Source: an uncultured Prevotellaceae bacterium (GTDB lineage: Bacteria > Bacteroidota > Bacteroidia > Bacteroidales > Bacteroidaceae). From it: a stretch of 10,176 bases of DNA. Within the stretch, counting starts at the first letter, position 1, and each line of letters opens with the position of its first letter. Positions 4,720 to 10,176 of the stretch are shown piece by piece. The DNA is taken from assembly GCA_946644025.1 (NCBI GenBank), contig CAMPCG010000078.1:1-10176 (forward strand), given 5' to 3'. A program made the position numbers and the translations under genes. The notes under the pieces were generated by a model. That model searched no databases and had not been told where the DNA came from. It saw only the letters and a program-made list of their open reading frames with translations.

Positions 4720-6993
4720 CATGATTTGTGAGATTTCCTTGAGGTCGTCCACCTCCTTCAGCTTGTCCATGATGGCCTTCACGTCTTCGCGGTCGTGTAC
4801 GCGCAGGTCGATGGTCCCCTCGAAGATGCCGTCCCTGGTGGTGAAGGCAAGGCCGCGAATGTCCACCGACATCTGGTTGGAGATGATGCGCGTCACCTCG
4901 TTAATCAGTCCGCGCCGGTCGATGCCTCCCAGCCGGATGGTGGCGTCGAAGAAGAGCTGCTTGTGCATGTCCCACTTCACGTCGAGCAGCCTGTTGCCGT
5001 AGTTGGCCTTGAGCTTGTTGGCCACCGGGCACTTGCGGTTGTGAATCTCTATGCGGTTATGCTGGTCGATGTATCCCAGCGCGTCGTCGCCCGGAATGGG
5101 GTGGCAACAGTCGGGGAAGATGTACTGCGAGATGTTCTCCTCGGTGATGTAGACGGGCTTCTTGCGGTTGAACTTCTCGGGCACGATGAATAGCTCGGGC
5201 TGCTTCTCCTCCTGCTTCTTCGCCTTCACGAAGGGCACGTACTTGCGCCATCCGCCGCCCGTGCTGTCGCCCTTCTTGTTCTTTCCCTTCAGCTCGTCCT
5301 CGTCTTTCTCGCCCAGGATGACCTTCTTGTCGCCGATGGCAAGGAACAGCTCGTCGCGGTTGGCGCAGTCGTGATAGTTCGTCAGCTGGTCAATGTTGGC
5401 CTGCGTAGGCTCGAAGCCCTTGGCGGCAAGCCAGTCGTCGAGCATGGCCTCGCCCTTCTTCTGCACCTCGCGCTGGGCGCGCTTCAGCTGCGCCTGCACC
5501 TTGGCCTTGGCCTTGGCGGTGTGGGCGAAGTTAATCCACGACGGCTGCACGTGCTGCGACTTCGAGGTGAGTATCTCCACCTGGTCGCCGCTGTTCAGCT
5601 GGTGGCTCAGGGGCACCAGCTTGTGGTTCACCTTTGCGCCGATGCAGTGGCTGCCCAGGAAGGTGTGGATGGAGAAGGCGAAGTCCAGGACGGTACACCC
5701 GGCGGGCATGGTCTTGATTTCGCCCTTCGGCGTGAACACGAAGATTTCGCTGGCAAAGAGGTTGAGCTTAATGGCGTCGAGGAAGTCCATGGCGTCGGGC
5801 TGCGGGTCGTCCAGGATTTCCTTGATGGTGCGCAGCCACTGGTTCAGCTCGCCCTCGTCCTCCTGGAACTCCATGTCCTCGTGGTTCTCCATGCCCTCCT
5901 TGTACTTCCAGTGTGCAGCCAGTCCCTGCTCGGCAATCTCGTTCATGCGCTCCGAGCGTATCTGCACCTCAATCCAGTGTCCCTGCTTCGACATGAGCGT
6001 GACGTGCAGGGCCTGATAGCCATTGGCCTTGGGGTGGTTCACCCAGTCGCGTATGCGGTCGGGATGGCTGCGGTAAATCTTGGTCAGCGCAACGTAGATG
6101 TTGAAGCACTCGTTGGCCTCAGCGTCGCGGCTGCTGGGGGTGAAGATGATGCGCACGGCGAGGATGTCGTATATCTCGTCGAAGGTGACGTGCTTGTTCT
6201 GCATCTTGTTCCAGATGGAGTAAGGCGTCTTGACGCGCTGCTTAATCTGGTACTTCAGGCCCATGTCCTCGAGGGCCTTCTCTATGGGCTTGGTAAACTG
6301 GTCGAACGACTCCTGGCGCGATATTTTCGTCTCCTCCAGGCGCCGCTCTATGGCGGCATACTCTTCGGGATGCTCGAACCGGAAGCTGAGGTTCTCCAGC
6401 TCCGACTTGATGCGGTACAAGCCCAGTCGGTGAGCCAGCGGGGCGTAGAGGTAGAGCGTCTCGCCGGCAATCTTGTACTGCTTGTTGGGGGGCTGGCTGT
6501 CGAGCGTCCTCATGTTGTGCAGACGGTCGGCCATCTTGATGAGGATGACACGAATGTCCTCGCTCATGGTGAGCAGCAGCTTCTTGAAGTTCTCGGCCTG
6601 GGCCGAGGCCTGCTCGCCGAAGATTCCGCCTGAGATTTTCGTCAGTCCGTCGACTATCTGTGCCACCTTCGGGCCAAACATATTCTCTATGTCCTCGACG
6701 GTGTACTCCGTGTCCTCCACCACGTCGTGCAGCAGTGCCGAGCAGATGCTGGTAGAACCCAGCCCTATCTCCTCGCTCACTATCTGTGCCACGGCGATGG
6801 GGTGCATGATGTAGGGTTCGCCCGAAAGGCGGCGAACGCCCTTGTGTGCCTGGCGTGCAAAGTTGAACGCCTTGGCAATGATGTCCACCTTCTTGCGGTG
6901 GCGCGAATGCATGTAACTGTCTATCAGCCGTTCGTAGGCCTCGGTGATCATCTTATCGTCGGCAGCCTCACGGCTCATCATCTCGTCATCCAT
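4717..6993 (-). CDS. rel: RelA/SpoT homologue: bifunctional (p)ppGpp synthetase/hydrolase
   Basis: A full-length RSH enzyme of 758 residues that sets the stringent-response alarmone level. Domain order: HD hydrolase (about 40-190) with MHP at 63-65, H89-D90, E93-D94 and MADRLHNMR at 154-162, all intact. The synthetase (about 245-365) has KTPYSIWNKM at 255-264, DILAVR at 276-281, RIRD at 313-316, KANGYQALH at 322-330, EVQIR at 342-346 and AEQGLAAHWKYK at 354-365. TGS is at about 413-476, the Cys-containing segment with DCCHP at 628-632, and ACT at about 680-758. The basic RIRD motif corresponds to the RFKD form of bifunctional Rel/SpoT rather than the acidic form of monofunctional RelA. The hydrolase residues are present, so both activities are expected. 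The start is supported by a strong Shine-Dalgarno 7 bases upstream. It is third in the DUF5683-mltD-rel cluster. Heptad arrays lie directly on both sides of the gene. Confidence 0.96.
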   Translation of the reverse strand: MDDEMMSREAADDKMITEAYERLIDSYMHSRHRKKVDIIAKAFNFARQAHKGVRRLSGEPYIMHPIAVAQIVSEEIGLGSTSICSALLHDVVEDTEYTVEDIENMFGPKVAQIVDGLTKISGGIFGEQASAQAENFKKLLLTMSEDIRVILIKMADRLHNMRTLDSQPPNKQYKIAGETLYLYAPLAHRLGLYRIKSELENLSFRFEHPEEYAAIERRLEETKISRQESFDQFTKPIEKALEDMGLKYQIKQRVKTPYSIWNKMQNKHVTFDEIYDILAVRIIFTPSSRDAEANECFNIYVALTKIYRSHPDRIRDWVNHPKANGYQALHVTLMSKQGHWIEVQIRSERMNEIAEQGLAAHWKYKEGMENHEDMEFQEDEGELNQWLRTIKEILDDPQPDAMDFLDAIKLNLFASEIFVFTPKGEIKTMPAGCTVLDFAFSIHTFLGSHCIGAKVNHKLVPLSHQLNSGDQVEILTSKSQHVQPSWINFAHTAKAKAKVQAQLKRAQREVQKKGEAMLDDWLAAKGFEPTQANIDQLTNYHDCANRDELFLAIGDKKVILGEKDEDELKGKNKKGDSTGGGWRKYVPFVKAKKQEEKQPELFIVPEKFNRKKPVYITEENISQYIFPDCCHPIPGDDALGYIDQHNRIEIHNRKCPVANKLKANYGNRLLDVKWDMHKQLFFDATIRLGGIDRRGLINEVTRIISNQMSVDIRGLAFTTRDGIFEGTIDLRVHDREDVKAIMDKLKEVDDLKEISQIM

Positions 6994-7000
6994 AATCTTT

Positions 7001-7007
7001 CCTCCTT
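7001..7007 (-). promoter_or_regulatory. Strong Shine-Dalgarno site for rel
   Basis: On the minus strand AAGGAGG lies 7 bases before the ATG at 6993. No other gene start in this window has a comparable site, as expected in Bacteroidetes, where Shine-Dalgarno use is weak. It comes 2 bases after the end of the heptad array. Confidence 0.65.
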
Positions 7008-7009
7008 AA

Positions 7010-7138
7010 CTTATCACTTCACAGTTATCACTTATCACTTATCATTTATCACTTATCACTTCTCACTTATCACTTATCACTTATCACTTCTCACTTATCA
7101 CTTCTCACTTCTCACTTCTCATTTATCACTTCACCTCA
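7010..7138 (-). repeat. TGATAAG heptad array from the mltD stop to the rel leader
   Basis: On the minus strand about eighteen units of TGATAAG, TGAGAAG, TGATAAA and shortened forms run from the TGA stop of mltD to just before the rel Shine-Dalgarno. They fill essentially the whole 142-base gap between the two genes. Orientation relative to the genes is the same as at nadD and rel. Confidence 0.9.
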
Positions 7139-8509
7139 CTTCACCTTCAGCTTCTTGCCAGCCTGAATCTTGTTTCCTCTGATGCCGTTCAGCTTCCTCA
7201 GCTTGGCCACGGTGGTGCCGTTGCGCTTGGCGATGGTCGAGAGCGTGTCTCCACGTCTGACGGTCACCGACTTGCTACCGCGCGACCTGTCCGCCGAGCG
7301 TCCCCTGCGAGCCTTGCTGCGCTTGGTCTTCGGCGTGTACACGGGCTGCTCCACCTCCACCTCTGTGCGCTTCTCGAAGGCGCCCTCGGTGGTGGCGAAG
7401 ATGGAGTCCTGAAGGTCGATGAACCGCACGGCGTCGGCCACGGGCAGGCGCAGTGCCGAGGGGGCGGTGGCGCCAGGAACGATGTCGCGGCGATACTGCG
7501 GATTGAGCGAGCGCAGCGCGTCGACGCTGAGGCCCATGGCCGAGGCCACCTGGCTGAAGGTAACATTGCGCGAGAGCATCACCGTGTCGGTCTTGACGGG
7601 CAGCTGCGCCTGCATGGGGCAGATGTTGTGCTCGCAGTAATAGGTCATCACGTAGTTGGCGGCGATGAAGGCGGGCACGTATCCGCGTGTCTCACGGGGC
7701 AGGTAGGGGCAAATCTTCCAGTAGTCGCGCTCGCCGCCGGCACGGTGTATGGCCTTGTTGATGTTCTCGGGCCCGCAGTTATAGCCGGCTATGGCCAGGT
7801 TCCAGTCGCCGAAGAGGCGGTAGAGGTCGCGCAGGAAGCGGGCGGCGGCCCAGCTGCTCTTCACAATGTCGCGGCGCTCGTCGACAAGCGAGTTGATGTT
7901 CAGGCTGTAGGTCCTGGCGGCCGACGGCATGAACTGCCACAGGCCCGCGGCCCCGGCGTGCGACGTGGCCTGGGGGTTGAGGGCCGACTCCACGATGGGC
8001 AGGTATTTCAGCTCCAGGGGCAGCTGATAGGCCTCGAGGGCCTCCTCGAAGAAGGGCATGTAGAAATTGCAGGCCCCGAGGAGGTAGCTCACCTGCCGGC
8101 GCGACTTCTTCGTGTAGCGGTCTATGCACGTCTGCACCGTCTCGGTCCAGGGCATCTCAATGATGGTAGGCATACGGTAGAGGCGCTCTATGACCTCCTC
8201 CTTGGTCGTCAGCGGGTCGTCCACAGCCGTCTGGCAGTCGCTCTCGGGCGTGAGGTAGGTCTTGGCCATGTAGAGCGTCATCAGCGAGTCCAGATAGTCG
8301 CCCATGGCCTCGGGGAACACCAGCTCGTCGTCCTCCGTGGCCTCGTTCTCGTCGGCATCGTCGGCATCATCGGCATCCTCCACCTCCTCGGTATCATCGG
8401 CGACGTCTGTGTTCACTATCTGGGCCTGCACACCGCCCAACGACAGCCACAGCGCCAGCAGCACCATGACCGTGCGGAATAATCCTTTATCGTAATCTCT
8501 ATGATTCAT
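7136..8509 (-). CDS. mltD: MltD-type lytic transglycosylase with LysM
   Basis: An exported peptidoglycan lytic transglycosylase of 457 residues that cleaves glycan strands between MurNAc and GlcNAc. A signal peptide covers about 1-29 (basic start, hydrophobic MVLLALWLSLG, then GVQAQ). A strongly acidic low-complexity linker follows at 35-64, encoded in part by 9-bp repeats. The SLT domain lies at about 160-285, with the catalytic Glu in LPIVESALNP (E174), AGAAGLWQFMPSAARTY at 185-201 and AIAGYNCGPENI at 239-250. A weak LysM-like segment is at about 307-357, then a basic linker of Lys, Arg and Ser, and a clear C-terminal LysM at 414-457 (VTVRRGDTLSTIAKRNGTT). An in-frame TTG at 8527 would add six residues, but I prefer the ATG at 8509. 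No lipobox Cys is visible at the signal end. Cotranscribed with the DUF5683 gene and rel. Confidence 0.93.
   Translation of the reverse strand: MNHRDYDKGLFRTVMVLLALWLSLGGVQAQIVNTDVADDTEEVEDADDADDADENEATEDDELVFPEAMGDYLDSLMTLYMAKTYLTPESDCQTAVDDPLTTKEEVIERLYRMPTIIEMPWTETVQTCIDRYTKKSRRQVSYLLGACNFYMPFFEEALEAYQLPLELKYLPIVESALNPQATSHAGAAGLWQFMPSAARTYSLNINSLVDERRDIVKSSWAAARFLRDLYRLFGDWNLAIAGYNCGPENINKAIHRAGGERDYWKICPYLPRETRGYVPAFIAANYVMTYYCEHNICPMQAQLPVKTDTVMLSRNVTFSQVASAMGLSVDALRSLNPQYRRDIVPGATAPSALRLPVADAVRFIDLQDSIFATTEGAFEKRTEVEVEQPVYTPKTKRSKARRGRSADRSRGSKSVTVRRGDTLSTIAKRNGTTVAKLRKLNGIRGNKIQAGKKLKVK
8351..8404. repeat. Coding 9-bp repeats in the mltD acidic linker
   Basis: GTCGGCATC occurs twice in tandem, then as ATCGGCATC, followed by three more degenerate 9-mers. 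On the coding strand they encode repeats of Asp-Ala-Asp and related acidic triplets just after the signal peptide. The period keeps the frame, so copy-number change would alter linker length without breaking the enzyme. Confidence 0.65.
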
Positions 8510-8551
8510 AAACAATTTGCGTTTCAATAATTATACAACAAAGCCACTTTA

Positions 8552-8575
8552 CCTCCTCAGCTCCACAGCTCCTCA
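8552..8575 (-). repeat. Three octamers starting at the DUF5683 gene stop
   Basis: On the minus strand three 8-mers (TGAGGAGC, TGTGGAGC, TGAGGAGG) follow without gaps, and the first three bases are the TGA stop of the DUF5683 gene. This is a short array but has the same stop-codon anchoring as the longer heptad arrays. The remaining 42 bases before the mltD start are AT-rich with no clear promoter. Confidence 0.7.
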
Positions 8576-9391
8576 GAAGTTAATACTGCAGTTCACCCCC
8601 AGCGCCGAGGCGTAGAAGGGGTTCTTGGACTGCCCGTTGCCGATGACTGCGGGCGAGAGCTTCAGGCTCAGGTCTTTGGAGATGTCGAACTGTGAAAGCT
8701 CGGCGTCAACGTAGGCATCGATGACCGACACGGCATAGATGCCCAGCATGACAAAGAAGCTGAGGTCGCGCCACCGGCGGTACTTGTCCCTTCGCTTTTT
8801 GAACAATTCCTTCCAGCGATCCTTGTTGCCATCGTTTATCTGTCGGCCTATGTGCTTGAAGTTCATGTAGCTGGCCGTCGTCGGGTCGTCGTCCTCAAGG
8901 TCGAGGAATGCCTGTGAGTAGTCCATATACATGCGGTTGTTCCACGACATGGCGTAGATACAGCCGAGGAATCCTCCGTAGACGATGGGCAGCTTCCAGT
9001 ACTTGCGGTTGTATATCTGACCTCCGCCGGGGATGACGAGCGCCAGCCACAGTGCGCGCTTCGGGTCGGGGGCCCATGTGCTCCAGTCGCGCTTCTGCTT
9101 CACGGGCACCACCTGCTCGGCCATGAGCGTCGCCCCCTGCTCGGCCACCTCTATCACCTGCAGCGAATCGGCCGCATCGGCCTGCTTCCTGATGGCTTCC
9201 AGCTCGTCCTCCAGGTCGGGAACGACATCGGGCACCAGGTCGGGAATGTCGTCGGGAACCGTTGGCAAAGCCTCGACCACGGTGTCGGGCACTTCAGTCT
9301 GAGCCAGCACCGACACAGGCAATAACTGAAAGGTGATAACCATCGTTATCACCATCAGCAGCCACCTGACTTTATCTTTTATCGTTGTCAC
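8573..9391 (-). CDS. DUF5683 domain membrane protein, function unknown
   Basis: A 272-residue envelope protein with a predicted signal peptide (about 1-31, basic start KDKVR, hydrophobic core, cleavage near VLAQ). An acidic, Pro-Asp-rich linker follows (about 35-65, repeated VPD/IPD). The conserved DUF5683 region starts at WSTWAPDPKRA (103-113) and continues LVIPGGGQIYNRKYWKLP (118-135). Hydrophobic segments are at about 134-150 and 210-228, with a basic loop WKELFKKRRDKYRRWRD (193-209) between them. No catalytic motif is recognisable and the function is unknown. From memory, in Bacteroidales it sits between parB and mltD, suggesting a link to the cell envelope or division. The start is GTG at 9391, immediately preceded by an in-frame TAA, so no longer form is possible. 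The alternative ATG at 9355 would remove the basic n-region of the signal peptide. Confidence 0.88.
   Translation of the reverse strand: MTTIKDKVRWLLMVITMVITFQLLPVSVLAQTEVPDTVVEALPTVPDDIPDLVPDVVPDLEDELEAIRKQADAADSLQVIEVAEQGATLMAEQVVPVKQKRDWSTWAPDPKRALWLALVIPGGGQIYNRKYWKLPIVYGGFLGCIYAMSWNNRMYMDYSQAFLDLEDDDPTTASYMNFKHIGRQINDGNKDRWKELFKKRRDKYRRWRDLSFFVMLGIYAVSVIDAYVDAELSQFDISKDLSLKLSPAVIGNGQSKNPFYASALGVNCSINF
9332..9353. repeat. Perfect hairpin in the DUF5683 signal-peptide codons
   Basis: GGTGATAAC and GTTATCACC are perfect 9-base inverted arms around a 4-base loop. They encode the duplicated MVIT-MVIT of the signal peptide, using different synonymous codons that happen to be complementary. 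On the mRNA the hairpin begins at the last base of the internal ATG (9355) and about 38 bases after the GTG start. Confidence 0.6.
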
Positions 9392-9436
9392 TTATCGCTT
9401 CCGTCTTATCACTTATCACTTTGATACTTATCACTT
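9385..9436 (-). repeat. Degenerate TGATAAG heptads upstream of the DUF5683 gene
   Basis: TGATAAG units in minus-strand orientation occur at 9405-9418 and 9427-9433, with degenerate copies between, and run into the GTG start codon. The unit and orientation match the arrays after nadD, rel and mltD, but no gene end is present just upstream here. Confidence 0.65.
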
Positions 9437-9451
9437 CATAAGCTTGGGGTG

Positions 9452-9459
9452 CAAAATTA
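9452..9459 (-). promoter_or_regulatory. Candidate -7 element for the DUF5683-mltD-rel cluster
   Basis: On the minus strand TAATTTTG (followed by C) matches TAnnTTTG. Transcription would start near 9444-9447, giving a leader of about 55 bases that contains the degenerate heptads. The matching -33 TTTG is not convincing at the right distance, so this call rests mainly on the -7 match, the AT-rich surroundings and the position. Confidence 0.5.
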
Positions 9460-9592
9460 CTACTTTTTCCCCAAACCGCTGTATATATTTTCAAAATCTT
9501 GTCAGCATTTAAGACTTTTTTTAACTCACTCTTCCAAACCTCAGAAGGGGGGCAAAAAGTTTGAGCCGTCCAAACCCATGGAGAAGAGCCCC

Positions 9593-9624
9593 CCCTTCGC
9601 CCCCCGAGGGAGGGGGCAGAAGGG
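9593..9624. repeat. GC-rich hairpin element, possible relative of the miaA insertion
   Basis: CCCTTC plus GCCCCC (9593-9604) pair with GGGGGC and GAAGGG (9612-9624) around a 7-base loop, with one bulged A. There is no T-run, so it is not an obvious terminator. Its C-tract/G-tract composition and CTCCCTC core resemble the palindromic element inside miaA, but the two are not clear copies. GAAGGGGGGC at 9544-9553 is a further inverted match to the C-tract at 9587-9598. Confidence 0.5.
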
Positions 9625-9682
9625 CCGTTGAGAGTCGTCCATTCGTTGATGGTGAAAAGCGATGCGTCGGCAACGATAAGCA

Positions 9683-9717
9683 AAAATCCCCGAACCGCCA
9701 AGCGATTCGGGGATTTT
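9683..9717 (-). terminator. Intrinsic terminator after hisS
   Basis: AAAATCCCCGAA and TTCGGGGATTTT form a perfect 12-bp stem. Three more GC pairs within the loop are possible. On the minus strand the stem ends in a run of five T. It lies about 40 bases past the hisS stop. The symmetric A/T flanks could allow weak action in the other direction too. Confidence 0.8.
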
Positions 9718-9756
9718 CTGAATGTTAACCGTTGCCGTTGAGGCCATTGCGCGCTT

Positions 9757-10176
9757 TTACTCTCCCGGGCTTACCTTCGCAGCAAGCTCCTCGGGCGTGA
9801 CAAGTGCCTGTTCGCCCGTGGCCATGTCCTTCAGGGTGAACTTTCCCTCGGCCATCTCGGTCTCTCCGGCCATGACGACGAAGGGTATCTGCTTTGCGTT
9901 GGCATAGCTCATCTGCTTCTTCATCTTCGCCGCGTCGGGGTAGTACTCGGTGCGTATGCCGGCCTGGCGCAGCCGGGCCACGGTGGGCAGACAGTAGGCT
10001 GTCTCGCGCTCACCGAAGTTGATGAAGAGCACCTGGGTGGTCTGCAGCGAGTCCTTGGGATAGAGGTCGAGGGCGTCGAGCACGTCGTAGATGCGGTCCA
10101 CGCCAAAGGAGATGCCCACGCCCGAGAGGCCGGGCATACCGAAGATGCCGGTGAGGGTGTCGTAACGACCGCCGCC
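9757..10176 (-). CDS. hisS: Histidyl-tRNA synthetase, C-terminal part (5' end outside window)
   Basis: The last 139 residues of HisRS, a class II synthetase that charges tRNA-His. The visible part opens with [13 protein letters not shown], the histidine-binding GGGRYD motif, then [11 protein letters not shown], the class II motif 3. The alpha/beta anticodon-binding domain follows: [12 protein letters not shown], then [14 protein letters not shown], then [21 protein letters not shown], and [18 protein letters not shown] near the C-terminus. The sequence runs to the window edge without a break, so the gene is cut by the window, not truncated in the genome. It ends in TAA and is followed by its own terminator. 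Confidence 0.96.
   Translation of the reverse strand, partial: GGGRYDTLTGIFGMPGLSGVGISFGVDRIYDVLDALDLYPKDSLQTTQVLFINFGERETAYCLPTVARLRQAGIRTEYYPDAAKMKKQMSYANAKQIPFVVMAGETEMAEGKFTLKDMATGEQALVTPEELAAKVSPGE

Larger units (their letters stand above)
9392..9756. other. Intergenic region between hisS and the DUF5683 gene
   Basis: This 365-base gap holds, from right to left, the hisS terminator, a GC-rich hairpin element, an AT-rich stretch with a candidate promoter, and degenerate heptads. I see no gene in it and no recognisable remnant of parA or parB. Confidence 0.7.

Noticed and set aside
5371..6633. 420-codon open frame on the plus strand
   Set aside because: Antisense shadow of the rel gene, caused by high GC and codon bias; Leu/Val/Gly-rich with no family resemblance.
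7628..8482. 284-codon plus-strand frame opposite mltD
   Set aside because: Shadow of mltD; no motif, no start signal, and the opposite strand encodes an intact SLT domain.

Overview
The window reads as a chromosomal housekeeping region from a member of the Bacteroidales, most likely Prevotella or a close relative. The evidence is the gene set and order (miaA, a diacylglycerol-kinase-family gene, yicC, gmk, nadD; then DUF5683, mltD and a RelA/SpoT homologue on the other strand), candidate promoters of the Bacteroidetes TAnnTTTG type, and an almost complete lack of Shine-Dalgarno sites. Genus is an inference. No phage, plasmid, CRISPR or RNA gene is visible.

Layout. A rightward cluster occupies 236-4523: miaA (tRNA modification), a YegS/DAGK-like lipid-kinase homologue, yicC (RNase-related), gmk (GMP kinase) and nadD (NAD synthesis). 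It is probably one transcript from a promoter 9 bases before the miaA start. It meets a leftward cluster head-on at 4521-4719. The leftward cluster, from 9391 down to 4717, is a DUF5683 membrane protein, an MltD-type lytic transglycosylase and a full-length bifunctional ppGpp synthetase/hydrolase. At the right edge is the 3' part of hisS, also leftward, followed by a hairpin terminator.

The unusual content is between and inside the genes. Most gene junctions carry short tandem arrays with units of 7, 8 or 9 bp. Most begin exactly at, or run through, the stop codon of the gene upstream: miaA, gmk, nadD, rel, mltD and the DUF5683 gene. Two heptad arrays of opposite orientation fill the nadD/rel convergent junction and can fold into a long hairpin. 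A separate GC-rich palindromic element with inverted-repeat ends lies inside miaA, in frame, and adds about 38-41 codons to a catalytic protein. This is comparable to the protein-coding palindromic elements known from Rickettsia.

The genes themselves are mostly ordinary. The exceptions are the DAGK-family protein, whose GGDGT-type and DGE-type motifs are both altered, and the DUF5683-mltD-rel cluster, which from memory usually follows parAB in Bacteroidales but here follows hisS.
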